The notes: generated by a model not told the origin, from the sequence alone. Counted from the stretch's first letter, positions 36,015 to 45,324 are shown. The stretch: 63,193 nt of DNA from Marinovum sp. (GCA_022447495.1 JAKVBH010000003.1:1-63193); one strand, 5' to 3'. Numbers and translations: made by a program.

Positions 36015-36667
36015 TTCTCGTTACTCACTTTCGATTTTCCTTTCGCCTCGCCACCCAAAGAGGAAATTTTGTGGATGGGAGCCGGCGCTTCTCCAAAGAC
36101 GTCCATGGTGCCGCACCAGAGGATCGAGGCGGTTTCCGTTCCATGGTTCCAAGTCGAGTGCACTCTCGAGCTATCGAAATGAATGGTGTCGCCAACAGAC
36201 ATGACCGTTCTCTCGCCTTCAATTTCGACAGTGATCTCACCAGCGAGGATGAAGAACATTTCCTCCCCTTTGTGGCTGATCGGTTCGCTGCGGTGACCTG
36301 GCGGTTCATGCACGATGACGGAGTGAAGTTGAGAGCCCGGGAAGGTCGTTGAAACGCGTTCGTAACTGACATCGGCACCCGGAACCGAATAGGACACACG
36401 AGAAGCCTGTCGTGACATGTCACCTGCGTCAGGCTGCGAAAGAAACGCACTCATCGGCGTCTCGAGGATCTCCGATATCCCTGCCAATGACGCAAGCGAC
36501 GGAACGGTCAAGCCACGTTCGATTTGACTGATGAAACCCGTAGAGAGGCCGGCGGCGTCTGCGACGGCTTGCATGGTCAAACCCAGTTCCTTGCGTCTAG
36601 TCCGCAAGAGGCTTCCGAGTTCGAATACCTGTTCGGTTGGAGCTCTATTTTTTATCATGACTAACAT
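36011..36667 (-). CDS. XRE-cupin transcriptional regulator
   Basis: A 218-residue regulator with an N-terminal XRE helix-turn-helix (about 18-72: LGSLLRTRRKELGLTMQAVADAAGLSTGFISQIERG) and a C-terminal cupin sensor domain (about 105-195; HSVIVHEPPGHRSEPISHKGEEMFFILAGEITVEIEG). This build (PuuR/SutR type) often represses amine or amino-acid catabolic genes and responds to a small ligand in the cupin pocket. It heads the minus-strand hydantoin operon and overlaps the binding-protein start. The first ATG is at 36667; a second at 36658 (MIKNRAP) has comparable spacing to a purine stretch and may be the true start. Three 17-bp repeats just upstream suggest self-control. Confidence 0.9.
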   Translation of the reverse strand: MLVMIKNRAPTEQVFELGSLLRTRRKELGLTMQAVADAAGLSTGFISQIERGLTVPSLASLAGISEILETPMSAFLSQPDAGDMSRQASRVSYSVPGADVSYERVSTTFPGSQLHSVIVHEPPGHRSEPISHKGEEMFFILAGEITVEIEGERTVMSVGDTIHFDSSRVHSTWNHGTETASILWCGTMDVFGEAPAPIHKISSLGGEAKGKSKVSNEK

Positions 36668-36678
36668 TCTTCTGGGAA

Positions 36679-36729
36679 AAAATTTTAGTCAAGGTAAAAT
36701 TTTAGCTGTAGTAAAATTCAGTCCGGAGT
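36679..36729. promoter_or_regulatory. three 17-bp direct repeats, putative XRE operator
   Basis: Three consecutive 17-bp units begin at 36679, 36696 and 36713: AAAATTTTAGTCAAGGT, AAAATTTTAGCTGTAGT and AAAATTCAGTCCGGAGT. The first two contain the palindrome AAAATTTT. They start 12 bases upstream of the XRE-cupin ATG and overlap the expected promoter, as a self-repression site would. The rest of the gap to nrdJ (36730-37066) shows no gene; a run TTTTTT at about 37000 on the minus strand could belong to an nrdJ transcription end. Confidence 0.6.
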
Positions 36730-37066
36730 TCTTAAAACCAGACCTGATTCACTTCAACCGAAGTCTCAATGGCAGGGGAGCTTTCTGGACTTCATCGACA
36801 TAGCGTCGATCTGCCGATGGCGCCGTCATTGGTCAACATGACGTCGAGACGGCAAGCTGGGTTTGTGTGGTTTGGTTTGGCTCAGAGGAAAAACTTCTGT
36901 AAACCGCAGGTTAGCAGGTGGCACCCGCAAGTGAACCTAGTTCAATTTTAAGCTATTGGTGAGTACATCCCACCGACGTGATAAGATCGCAATGAAGAAA
37001 AAAGGCAATTAGTGTGTGCATAGGTAATGTGAGATGCCCGCAAAAATAGCGCCGAGTCCGGGGAGA

Positions 37067-39346
37067 TCATCCGCACTTTGAGTAGCCGCAGGAGGCACAG
37101 GTCATGCAACCCTCTTGCATGTGCATGTCGAACTGACCGCAGTTCGGGCAAGCCACCCCGCGTGGTGCGTCGAGGTTTACTACTTGGGCCTTGGGATCTT
37201 CTTTCAACCCCATGCCTTCGCCTTCGATAAAGCCTGTGGCCACCAAGTGTTGTTCTATGACACCGCCGATGGCCGCCAGGATTGACGGGATGTACTTGCC
37301 CTTCACCCAAGCGCCGCCGCGCGGATCGAACACGGCCTTGAGTTCTTCGACGACAAAGCTCACATCCCCGCCGCGCCGGAATACGGCGGAGATCATCCGG
37401 GTGAGCGCCACCGTCCAAGCAAAATGTTCCATGTTCTTGGAGTTTATAAAGACCTCAAACGGGCGTCGGTTGCCGCCCACCATGATGTCGTTAATCGTGA
37501 TGTAAAGCGCGTGCTCGCTGTCGGGCCATTTGACTTTATATGTATTTCCCTCAAGTGTTTGAGGGCGATCCAGGGGCTCCGATATATAGACGACTTCGCC
37601 GCCTTGGGCCGCGACACTGATGGGTGTTTCGTTGGTCTCGTCCTGGGTTTCAGACACAGTCAGAACTGAGCCCGTCACCGAATTTGGACGGTAGGTGGTG
37701 CAGCCTTTGCAACCGGTGTCGTAGGCCTGCATGTAGACGTCTTTGAAAGCCTCGAAACTGATGTCTTCGGGGCAATTGATCGTCTTGGAAATCGAGCTGT
37801 CGATCCAGCGCTGGGCCGCAGCCTGCATGCGCACATGGGCCTGTGGTTCCAGCGTTTGAGCAGAGACGAAATAGTCAGGCAGGGGGGCGTCGCCCTTCAA
37901 TTCACGCCATTTGGCGACCGCGTAATCGACCACTTCTTCTTCGGTCCGCGTCCCGTCTTTCTGGAGGACCTTGCGAGTGTATGCATGGGCAAACACCGGC
38001 TCAATTCCCGAAGAAACGTTCCCCGCATAAAGCGAAATCGTTCCCGTTGGCGCAATTGACGTAAGCAATGCGTTGCGGATCCCGTGCGCGCCCACCGCGG
38101 CGCGGATGTCGGCGTCCATGGCTTGCATCATACCTGACGCAAGGAAGGGTTCGGATTCAAAGAGCGGGAAGGCTCCCTTTTCTTTGGCCAGTTCGACAGA
38201 GGCAAGGTAGGCGGCTCGGGCAATGGCTTTCATCCAAGTGTCGGTGAGTGCCACGGCCTCATCGGAGCCATAGCGCACGCCGACCATGGCCAAGGCATCG
38301 GCGAGGCCAGTCACGCCAAGTCCGATGCGGCGCTTGGCTTGCGCCTCTTGGGCTTGTGCCTCCAAAGGGAAGCGCGACGCGTCAACCACGTTATCCATCA
38401 TGCGGATTGCCGTGGCCACGATCTCCGTCAGTTGTCGCTCACAAACGTGGGCCGTCTCTTCGTCAAACGGAGTCCGCACAAGCCGTGCAAGGTTCACAGA
38501 CCCCAACAAACACGCGCCATAGGGTGGCAGTGGCTGTTCACCGCAAGGGTTCGTAGCGGCAATCGCCTCTGCGTAATGCAGGTTGTTGGCGGCATTAATG
38601 CGGTCGATGAAAATCACCCCAGGCTCGGCGTAATCGTAAGTCGCCTGCATGATTTGGTTCCACAAGTCCCGGGCCTGCAGCGTTTTGTAGACCTTGCCGC
38701 CAAATGTCAGATCCCATGAGCCGTCGTCTTTGACCGCGTCCATGAAGGCGTCGGACACGAGCACGGATACGTTGAACATGCGCAACCGGGCGGGATCAGA
38801 TTTGGCAGAAATGAAGTCTTGTATATCCGGGTGATCACAGCGCATCGTGGCCATCATGGCCCCGCGACGAGAGCCCGCCGACATGATCGTCCGACACATC
38901 GAATCCCAAACGTCCATAAAGCTCAACGGACCACTGGCATCTGCCGCGACGCCTTTGACGTCGGCGCCTTTGGGGCGAATGGTTGAGAAATCGTATCCGA
39001 TGCCACCGCCCTGCTGCATGGTGAGCGCGGCCTCTTTGAGCATATCAAAAATACCGCCCATGGTGTCCGGAATCGTGCCCATCACGAAGCAGTTGAAAAG
39101 CGTGACCGACCGTGCCGTGCCTGAGCCCGCCGTGATCCGACCAGCAGGGAGGAATTTGAAATCCTCAAGTGCGTTGTAGAAGACGCCTTCCCAATGCTCG
39201 GGGTCCTGTTCCACACTCGCCAAATCGCGCGCAATCCGCCGCCAAGTATCCTCGACGCTGCCGTCAATCGGCGCGCCTGTGGCGTCCTTGAAGCGATACT
39301 TCATATCCCAAATCTGTTCGGCGATGGGTGCAACAAAACGTGTCAT
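37067..39346 (-). CDS. nrdJ: B12-dependent class II ribonucleotide reductase
   Basis: A 759-residue adenosylcobalamin-dependent ribonucleotide reductase, which makes deoxynucleotides with or without oxygen. Landmarks are the N-terminal VTLFNCFVMGTIPD (active-site Cys), the conserved TNPCGEQPL with the catalytic Cys and Glu, the PTGTISLYAGNVSSGIEP region, GCKGCTTYRP, and a C-terminal zinc-type tail (ACPNCG...CASCGYSKCG) that carries the reductant cysteines. The ATG at 39346 has an AGGGGA ribosome site; the frame goes on to 39403 without similarity. It is transcribed away from the DUF1489 gene, and no B12 riboswitch was recognised in the 140-base gap. Confidence 0.94.
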   Translation of the reverse strand: MTRFVAPIAEQIWDMKYRFKDATGAPIDGSVEDTWRRIARDLASVEQDPEHWEGVFYNALEDFKFLPAGRITAGSGTARSVTLFNCFVMGTIPDTMGGIFDMLKEAALTMQQGGGIGYDFSTIRPKGADVKGVAADASGPLSFMDVWDSMCRTIMSAGSRRGAMMATMRCDHPDIQDFISAKSDPARLRMFNVSVLVSDAFMDAVKDDGSWDLTFGGKVYKTLQARDLWNQIMQATYDYAEPGVIFIDRINAANNLHYAEAIAATNPCGEQPLPPYGACLLGSVNLARLVRTPFDEETAHVCERQLTEIVATAIRMMDNVVDASRFPLEAQAQEAQAKRRIGLGVTGLADALAMVGVRYGSDEAVALTDTWMKAIARAAYLASVELAKEKGAFPLFESEPFLASGMMQAMDADIRAAVGAHGIRNALLTSIAPTGTISLYAGNVSSGIEPVFAHAYTRKVLQKDGTRTEEEVVDYAVAKWRELKGDAPLPDYFVSAQTLEPQAHVRMQAAAQRWIDSSISKTINCPEDISFEAFKDVYMQAYDTGCKGCTTYRPNSVTGSVLTVSETQDETNETPISVAAQGGEVVYISEPLDRPQTLEGNTYKVKWPDSEHALYITINDIMVGGNRRPFEVFINSKNMEHFAWTVALTRMISAVFRRGGDVSFVVEELKAVFDPRGGAWVKGKYIPSILAAIGGVIEQHLVATGFIEGEGMGLKEDPKAQVVNLDAPRGVACPNCGQFDMHMQEGCMTCASCGYSKCG

Positions 39347-39487
39347 GGTCCGATTCCCCTGGCTGGCAGACAAGTAAAATAGCCCGAACATGGCCATTTC
39401 CACAAGAACTTGAAGGTCAGTGCGGCGATGATACCATATGATGGGACAACTGGGGGCGACTCAGAGGACATGTCTGGGGATAACTAT

Positions 39488-39907
39488 ATGAACCTCATCA
39501 AACTCTGCGTGGGTGCCGAGCAGGTAGAGGATTTGCTGCATTGGCAACAGCAGGCGCGGGCCAAGGGACCGGACGGTTTCCCGCGGCACGTGACCCGCAT
39601 GTGGCCGAAACGCGCCGAAGAGATACTCAACGGTGGATCGCTCTATTGGGTGTTCAAAGGTCTGGTGCTTTGCCGCCAGCCGATCCTGCGTTTTGACGAA
39701 GTTCTTGGCGGCGACGGGATCACCCGGTGTGGTATCGTGCTCGATCCCTGTGTCACCCGGGTGCAAGCAATCAAGAAACGTCCGTTCCAAGGCTGGCGCT
39801 ATCTTAAACCGGATGATGCACCTCGTGACATGGGAGCGCGCGCGGCGCGAGAGGAACCTTTGCCAGCGGCGCTCAATGCTGCTTTGTCGGAAATTGGCGT
39901 TATCTGA
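39488..39907 (+). CDS. DUF1489 family protein
   Basis: A 139-residue protein of DUF1489, a family common in alphaproteobacteria with no known role. It opens MNLIKLCVGAEQVEDLLHWQQ and contains VTRMWPKRAEEIL, GGSLYWVFKGLVLCRQPILRF and IVLDPCVTRVQAIKKRPFQGWRYL. I use the ATG at 39488, behind a GGGGA ribosome site and at the start of family similarity; ATGs at 39470 and 39410 are possible. The stop overlaps the next gene's start (TGATG), so it is co-translated with the DNA glycosylase, which hints at a link with nucleic acid repair. Confidence 0.82.
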   Translation: MNLIKLCVGAEQVEDLLHWQQQARAKGPDGFPRHVTRMWPKRAEEILNGGSLYWVFKGLVLCRQPILRFDEVLGGDGITRCGIVLDPCVTRVQAIKKRPFQGWRYLKPDDAPRDMGARAAREEPLPAALNAALSEIGVI

Positions 39908-40491
39908 TGCGCCATTTCCACGAGATTTACGCCATTGCCGAAGACCGCCACGGGGCGGCGCTGGCAGACCGCATCGGCAATTCGCCTCGTCAAGAGTCGT
40001 TGAAATCCACTTCCGAAGACCGCTGGCTCAGCCGCTTTTCGCAAAACGTGTTCAACGCGGGCTTCAATTGGTCCGTGATCGAAAAGAAATGGCCTGACTT
40101 CGAAGAGGCATTTCACGGTTTTGACGTGGGCCGTTGTGCCCTGATGGACGACGCATGGTTCGATGAATTGATCCAAGACACACGCATCGTCCGTCATGGT
40201 GCCAAGATCCAATCGGTGCGCGACAATGCGGCATTCCTGCTCGATATGCTCAAGAAACGCGGCACGCGGCTTGGCGGGACGACCGGGCAATATGCGCTAC
40301 GTTTCATGGGCAAAGACAGCTTCATCCTTAGCCGTGATGTCGTCGGTCGCCTTGTGGCCGAAGGCGTCATCGACAAAGTCCCCACATCCAAAGGTGCGCT
40401 TACCAAGACCCAAGAGGCGTTCAACACCTGGATGGACCAATCGGGTCGCTCGCTCACCCATGTGAGCCGGGTCCTTGCCCTATCAATCTGA
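39907..40491 (+). CDS. DNA-3-methyladenine glycosylase I family protein
   Basis: A 194-residue member of the Tag-type glycosylase family, which removes 3-methyladenine from alkylated DNA. The helical region with WLSRFSQNVFNAGFNWSVIEKKWPDFEEAF and the segment IQSVRDNAAFLLDM match the family. Canonical Tag has N-terminal Cys and C-terminal His/Cys zinc ligands; these are not evident here, so this is a divergent branch. Its start overlaps the DUF1489 stop by one base. Confidence 0.78.
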   Translation: MRHFHEIYAIAEDRHGAALADRIGNSPRQESLKSTSEDRWLSRFSQNVFNAGFNWSVIEKKWPDFEEAFHGFDVGRCALMDDAWFDELIQDTRIVRHGAKIQSVRDNAAFLLDMLKKRGTRLGGTTGQYALRFMGKDSFILSRDVVGRLVAEGVIDKVPTSKGALTKTQEAFNTWMDQSGRSLTHVSRVLALSI

Positions 40492-40704
40492 AGCATTTCG
40501 GGTGTGCATTGATCTTGTGTTCACTGCTTACGCCCTAACAAAGGGCAAAAACACCGGCACTTCCAACCAACAACCACAGCCTAGTAGAGGGCCAAAAGCG
40601 ACGTTCCGCGCACTTTACATGCGGCGCCGTCCCCGTCACCTCTGGCGGGAACCTATTTTTTGCAAGACGCGGGCTAGACCCAAGGCAAGACCCAGGAGCG
40701 CGGC

Positions 40705-42390
40705 ATGACCCCCAACGAAGACCTTATTTTGCAACTCAAAGGCATTGTTGGCCGACGTTATTGTTTTGTGGGGGACAAGGCCACGGAACGCTTCCGGAAG
40801 GGGTTCCGCTCCGGCGAAGGAAAGGCGTTGTGTGTCGTGCAACCCGGAACGCTCCTTGAGCAATGGCGCGTTCTGCAAGCCTGTGTCGCTGCCGATAAGA
40901 TCGTGATCATGCAAGCTGCCAACACTGGCTTGACCGAAGGCTCCACCCCGAAAGGTAGCTATGATCGTGGCGTGGTGGCCATGAATTCGTCTCGCATCAA
41001 AGGCTTACAGCTCCTTCAGGGCGGCAAACAGGTCGTAAGCCTGCCTGGGGCGACACTTTTTGAACTTGAAAAGCTGTTAAGGGGTGTGGGCCGGACGCCG
41101 CATTCTGTTATTGGCTCAACCAGCATTGGTGCGTCGGTTCTTGGTGGCGTGTGCAACAATTCTGGCGGCTCATTGTGTGAACGCGGGCCTGCCTATACCG
41201 AACTCGCGCTTTTTGCGCAGATTACGGAGGATGGCTCACTCAACCTGGTCAATCATCTCGGGATCGACCTCGGCGACACGCCGGAGGACATCCTGACCCG
41301 ACTTGAAAGCGGCGATTACGATATCAACGCACCCACACCGGAGGGCCAGCGGGCATCAGACACCGATTACGAAACGATCCTTAGGGATGTCGATGCGGCG
41401 ACGCCGTCTCGTTACAATAATGACAAACGCTGTTTGTATGAGGTCTCAGGCTGCGCCGGGAAACTGGTGGTTTTTGCGGTTCGACTGGACACATATCCCA
41501 CCAATACATGCGAGCAAACATTCTACATCGGCACAAATCGTCCTGAGGATTTCACCGAGTTACGCCGCAGAATTCTCCAAGATTTCAAGACGCTGCCGGT
41601 TTCAGCCGAATACGTGCATCGGGATTGCTTTGATGTTGCGGCGGTATATGGCAAAGACACTTTGGTGATGATCGACAAGATTGGTACGGATAGATTGCCG
41701 GCGCTCTTTGCTCTCAAGGGGGCGGTGGATGCGCGATTGAACAAGATCCCGTTGACCCGTGGCCTGACCGACAAATTCATGCAGACCCTCTCGAAACTTT
41801 GGCCACAGCATCTGCCCAAATTCCTGCGCAGCTATCGGGACCGCTTCGAGCATCATCTGATCCTCAAAATGCATGATGATGGGATCGACGAAGCTCAGGC
41901 GCTGTTACCAAAGCTGTTCGCATACGAAGATGCAGATTACGTCACGTGCACGCCGCGCGAGGCCAAAATCGCCGGGCTTCATCGCTTTGCAGCCGCAGGT
42001 GCCGCTGTGCGTTATGGCCATGTGCACGCCAATGAGGTCGAAGATATTCTGGCACTGGATATCGCGCTGCGACGCGATGATCGTGATTGGCTCGAGACCT
42101 TGCCCAAAGAGCTCTCGGATCAATGTGTTGAGATTATCTACTATGGCCACCTGATGTGTCACGTGTTCCACCAAGACTACATCGTCAAAAAGGGGTGTGA
42201 CCCCAAAGCGTTGAAGGCGGCGATGTTGAAGATTCTTGATAAACGTGGCGCCGAATATCCAGCAGAACACAACGTAGGGCATCTCTACGAAGCCAAACCT
42301 GATCTGGCAGCGCATTATCGGGCATGTGACCCCACAAATTCTCTCAATCCCGGCCTGGGCAAAATGTCGCGGAAAAAGGGATATGGATAA
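40705..42390 (+). CDS. dld: quinone-dependent D-lactate dehydrogenase
   Basis: A 561-residue FAD flavoprotein that oxidises D-lactate to pyruvate at the inner face of the membrane, passing electrons to quinone. The FAD-binding PCMH domain occupies about 30-250 (IMQAANTGLTEGSTPKG, SVIGSTSIGASVLGGVCNNSGGSL split by a linker). The Dld-specific C-terminal membrane-binding domain follows, with RFEHHLILKM, AAAGAAVRYGHVHANEVEDILALD, EIIYYGHLMCHVFHQDYIVKKG and the ending DPTNSLNPGLGKMSRKKGYG. Length matches E. coli Dld. It lies just upstream of the pyruvate dehydrogenase operon, which would consume its product. Confidence 0.9.
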   Translation: MTPNEDLILQLKGIVGRRYCFVGDKATERFRKGFRSGEGKALCVVQPGTLLEQWRVLQACVAADKIVIMQAANTGLTEGSTPKGSYDRGVVAMNSSRIKGLQLLQGGKQVVSLPGATLFELEKLLRGVGRTPHSVIGSTSIGASVLGGVCNNSGGSLCERGPAYTELALFAQITEDGSLNLVNHLGIDLGDTPEDILTRLESGDYDINAPTPEGQRASDTDYETILRDVDAATPSRYNNDKRCLYEVSGCAGKLVVFAVRLDTYPTNTCEQTFYIGTNRPEDFTELRRRILQDFKTLPVSAEYVHRDCFDVAAVYGKDTLVMIDKIGTDRLPALFALKGAVDARLNKIPLTRGLTDKFMQTLSKLWPQHLPKFLRSYRDRFEHHLILKMHDDGIDEAQALLPKLFAYEDADYVTCTPREAKIAGLHRFAAAGAAVRYGHVHANEVEDILALDIALRRDDRDWLETLPKELSDQCVEIIYYGHLMCHVFHQDYIVKKGCDPKALKAAMLKILDKRGAEYPAEHNVGHLYEAKPDLAAHYRACDPTNSLNPGLGKMSRKKGYG

Positions 42391-42440
42391 AATACTCATA
42401 TAACGCGCTGATATAAATATGTAAAATATGGAAGTATCAA

Positions 42441-42462
42441 TATAGTTTAAAGATAAACTATA
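42441..42462. promoter_or_regulatory. palindromic operator, copy 1
   Basis: A perfect inverted repeat with 9-bp arms, TATAGTTTA and TAAACTATA, around a four-base spacer AAGA. It lies 170 bases before the aceE start and 50 bases past the dld stop. The same 14-bp core (GTTTAAAGATAAAC) recurs at 42570. Symmetry and size fit a dimeric repressor. Confidence 0.6.
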
Positions 42463-42569
42463 CCCATGCGCCGCACGCATGCGGGTTATGCTTTTCCCTG
42501 GGTAACTCGCACATCGAGAAGCTGCTACCACCCCTGCAAGACAAAGCTCGGCCCAAATTTTTTTATTTG

Positions 42570-42583
42570 GTTTAAAGATAAAC
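42570..42583. promoter_or_regulatory. palindromic operator, copy 2
   Basis: An exact copy of the 14-bp core GTTTAAAGATAAAC, with 5-bp arms GTTTA/TAAAC and the same AAGA spacer, 49 bases before the aceE ATG. It starts 125 bases after copy 1, about twelve helical turns, which would allow looping between sites on one face of the DNA. Confidence 0.6.
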
Positions 42584-42631
42584 TTTTGAGCGCCGCCCCG
42601 ATGCCGCGCCAGCCTAAAGGGAAGAGGACCC

Positions 42632-45301
42632 ATGAAAGACAGTTCATCTGGAACCGATCCAAAAGACCTCGATCCGATTGAATCCCGCGAGTGGCAAGAT
42701 GCGATCGAAGATGTCATCGCCCGCGATGGTGCCGATCGGGCGCATTACTTGTTGGACAAAGCGGTGCAAACGGCGCGAGCAAACGGTGCTCAACTGCCGT
42801 TTTCGGCAACGACACCTTATCAAAACACAATCCCCGTGGATGATCAGTATGATTTTCCCGGCGATCTCGATATGGAATGGCGCATCCGCACGATCAACCG
42901 CTGGAACGCGATGGCGACAGTTGTGCGTCGCAACAAGGTCTCCAGCGAATACGGCGGTCACATCGCGTCCTTCGCGTCGTCGGCGGCGATGTATGACATT
43001 GGCCTCAATCACTTTTGGCGTTCCAAATCGGCGATCCACGGAGGCGATCTGGTTTTCTTCCAAGGCCACGTGATCCCCGGCATCTATGCGCGCTCCTTTA
43101 TGGAGGGCCGCATTAGCGAAGCACAGTTGGAGAACTTCCGCTCTGAGGTCGCGGGCGGTGGTTTGTCCTCTTATCCGCACCCCTGGCTGATGCCCGATTA
43201 TTGGCAGTTCCCAACGGTTTCCATGGGGCTCGGCCCGCTCATGGCGATATATCAAGCGCGGTTCATGAAATACATGCACAACCGCGGTCACATCGACATG
43301 GCCGATCGCAAAGTGTGGTGCTTCTTGGGCGATGGCGAGATGGACGAGCCAGAGAGCAGGGGCGCAATCGACCTCGCCGCGCGTGAAGGTCTCGACAATC
43401 TGATTTTCGTTATCAACTGCAACCTGCAGCGTCTCGATGGCCCGGTCCGCGGCAACGGCAAGATTGTGCAAGAGCTCGAAGGTGACTTCCGCGGGGCCGG
43501 TTGGAACGTGATCAAGCTGCTTTGGGGCAAGGGATGGGACGAGCTTTTGGAGAAAGACACCTCCGGCAAACTGCGGCAGTTGATGGAAGAGACCGTCGAC
43601 GGCGACTACCAGACGTTCAAATCCAAGGACGGTGCCTTTATCCGCGAGCACTTCTTCGGCAAATACCCAGAAACCACTGAGCTCATAAAAGATTGGACCG
43701 ATGAGCAAATCTGGGCGCTTCGTCGGGGTGGTCACGATCCGCAAAAAGTCTACACTGCCTTCAAAAAGGCCACCGAGACCACGGGCCAGCCGAGCTGTTT
43801 GCTGGTCAAGACGGTCAAGGGCTATGGTATGGGCACCGCCGGTGAAGGTCAGAACACGACCCACCAGCAAAAGAAGATGGGCGAGGATCAACTGCGCGCC
43901 ATGCGCGACCGCTTCCAAATCCCAGTCTCTGATGAGGACCTGCCCAAGGCGCCGTTTGTGGCGCTGAACAACGCGCAAAAAGCCTATCTCGCAGACCGCC
44001 GCAAAGCGCTTGGCGGAGAATTCCCCAAACGCACCACGGATTATCCGGCTCTGGAAATTCCACCGCTTGAGACCTTCAAAGGCCAACTCACCGGTACGGG
44101 CGCGCGTGAGATTTCCACCACGATGGCTTTTGTGCGTATACTAACCACGCTCTTGCGCGACAAGAAGATCGGCAAAAACGTGGTGCCAATTGTCCCAGAC
44201 GAGAGCCGTACTTTCGGGATGGAGGGCCTTTTCCGTTCGGTGGGCATTTACAACCCCATGGGACAGCAATACACGCCCGAAGACCGCGATCAGATGTCCT
44301 ACTACAAGGAATCTCAGACTGGCCAAGTGCTCCAAGAGGGCATCAACGAAGCGGGCGCCATGGCCGATTGGATTGCGGCAGCGACGGCCTATTCCAACCA
44401 CGGCGTGGGCATGATCCCCTTCTTCATCTACTACTCGATGTTCGGGTTCCAGCGGATCGGCGATCTGGCATGGGCCGCAGGCGACAGCCGCGCAAGGGGC
44501 TTTATGCTGGGTGGCACCGCTGGGCGCACCACGCTCAACGGTGAGGGGCTGCAACATGAAGACGGCCACAGCCACATCCTCGCGGGCACCATCCCCAACT
44601 GCATCAGCTACGATCCAACCTTCCAACACGAAGTCGCGGTCATCGTGCATCACGGGCTCAAGCGGATGTATGAGAAGAACGAAGACGTGTTTTTCTATCT
44701 CACGCTCATGAACGAGAACTATAGTCACCCCGACATGCCCATGGGCGTCGAGGAGGACATCATTCGCGGTCTCTACCGTCTCAAAAAAGCGGACAAGCCC
44801 GGCAAAAAGCACGTCAACCTGATGGGCTCTGGCACGATCCTGATACAAGCGATGAAGGCGGCGGACATATTGGCCGAAGATTTCGGTGTCACCGCGGATA
44901 TCTGGTCGGCGACCTCGTTCAATGAACTGGGCCGCAATTGCCAAGATGCGGCGCGTTGGAACCGCCTCAACCCCCTCGAAGAGCCCAAAGTGCCGTTTGT
45001 GGCAGAGCAATTCAAAGGCGTCAAAGGCCCTGTGATTGCGGCCACCGATTACATGAAGGGCTTTGCAGAACAGATCAGACCATGCGTGCCTGGTCGCTAC
45101 ACGGTTCTTGGGACCGACGGTTTTGGCCGCTCTGACAGCCGCGTGAACCTGCGCCGCTTCTTTGAGGTGGACGCCAATCACATCGCGGCGGCTGCGATGG
45201 TCGACCTCTACCGCGAGGGCAGCATTACAAAAGCCACGCTGGAAAAAGCGCTGGCCAAATATGACATCGACGGCGCGAAGCCGAACCCGCGCCTTGTGTA
45301 A
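42632..45301 (+). CDS. aceE: pyruvate dehydrogenase E1, homodimeric type
   Basis: An 889-residue thiamine-diphosphate E1 enzyme that decarboxylates pyruvate and acetylates the E2 lipoyl group. It is the single-chain homodimeric form, as in E. coli, not the split alpha-beta PdhAB common in many alphaproteobacteria. The ThDP motif appears as CFLGDGEMDEPESRGAI...INCNLQRLDGPVRGN; other landmarks are HPWLMPDYWQFPTVSMGLGP, the AEGQNTTHQ loop with its His, LNGEGLQHEDGHSH and GTDGFGRSDSR. The ATG at 42632 follows a purine-rich GGGAAGAGGA. It is the first gene of aceE-aceF-lpd and has two copies of a palindrome in its leader. Confidence 0.95.
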   Translation: MKDSSSGTDPKDLDPIESREWQDAIEDVIARDGADRAHYLLDKAVQTARANGAQLPFSATTPYQNTIPVDDQYDFPGDLDMEWRIRTINRWNAMATVVRRNKVSSEYGGHIASFASSAAMYDIGLNHFWRSKSAIHGGDLVFFQGHVIPGIYARSFMEGRISEAQLENFRSEVAGGGLSSYPHPWLMPDYWQFPTVSMGLGPLMAIYQARFMKYMHNRGHIDMADRKVWCFLGDGEMDEPESRGAIDLAAREGLDNLIFVINCNLQRLDGPVRGNGKIVQELEGDFRGAGWNVIKLLWGKGWDELLEKDTSGKLRQLMEETVDGDYQTFKSKDGAFIREHFFGKYPETTELIKDWTDEQIWALRRGGHDPQKVYTAFKKATETTGQPSCLLVKTVKGYGMGTAGEGQNTTHQQKKMGEDQLRAMRDRFQIPVSDEDLPKAPFVALNNAQKAYLADRRKALGGEFPKRTTDYPALEIPPLETFKGQLTGTGAREISTTMAFVRILTTLLRDKKIGKNVVPIVPDESRTFGMEGLFRSVGIYNPMGQQYTPEDRDQMSYYKESQTGQVLQEGINEAGAMADWIAAATAYSNHGVGMIPFFIYYSMFGFQRIGDLAWAAGDSRARGFMLGGTAGRTTLNGEGLQHEDGHSHILAGTIPNCISYDPTFQHEVAVIVHHGLKRMYEKNEDVFFYLTLMNENYSHPDMPMGVEEDIIRGLYRLKKADKPGKKHVNLMGSGTILIQAMKAADILAEDFGVTADIWSATSFNELGRNCQDAARWNRLNPLEEPKVPFVAEQFKGVKGPVIAATDYMKGFAEQIRPCVPGRYTVLGTDGFGRSDSRVNLRRFFEVDANHIAAAAMVDLYREGSITKATLEKALAKYDIDGAKPNPRLV

Positions 45302-45324
45302 GTGACGGGACAGGAGACAGCAAA

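Noticed and set aside
22579..36667. The hydantoin cluster as a tRNA-Gly-integrated genomic island
   Set aside because: No integrase and no second copy of the tRNA 3' end were seen at the far side, so island borders cannot be claimed.
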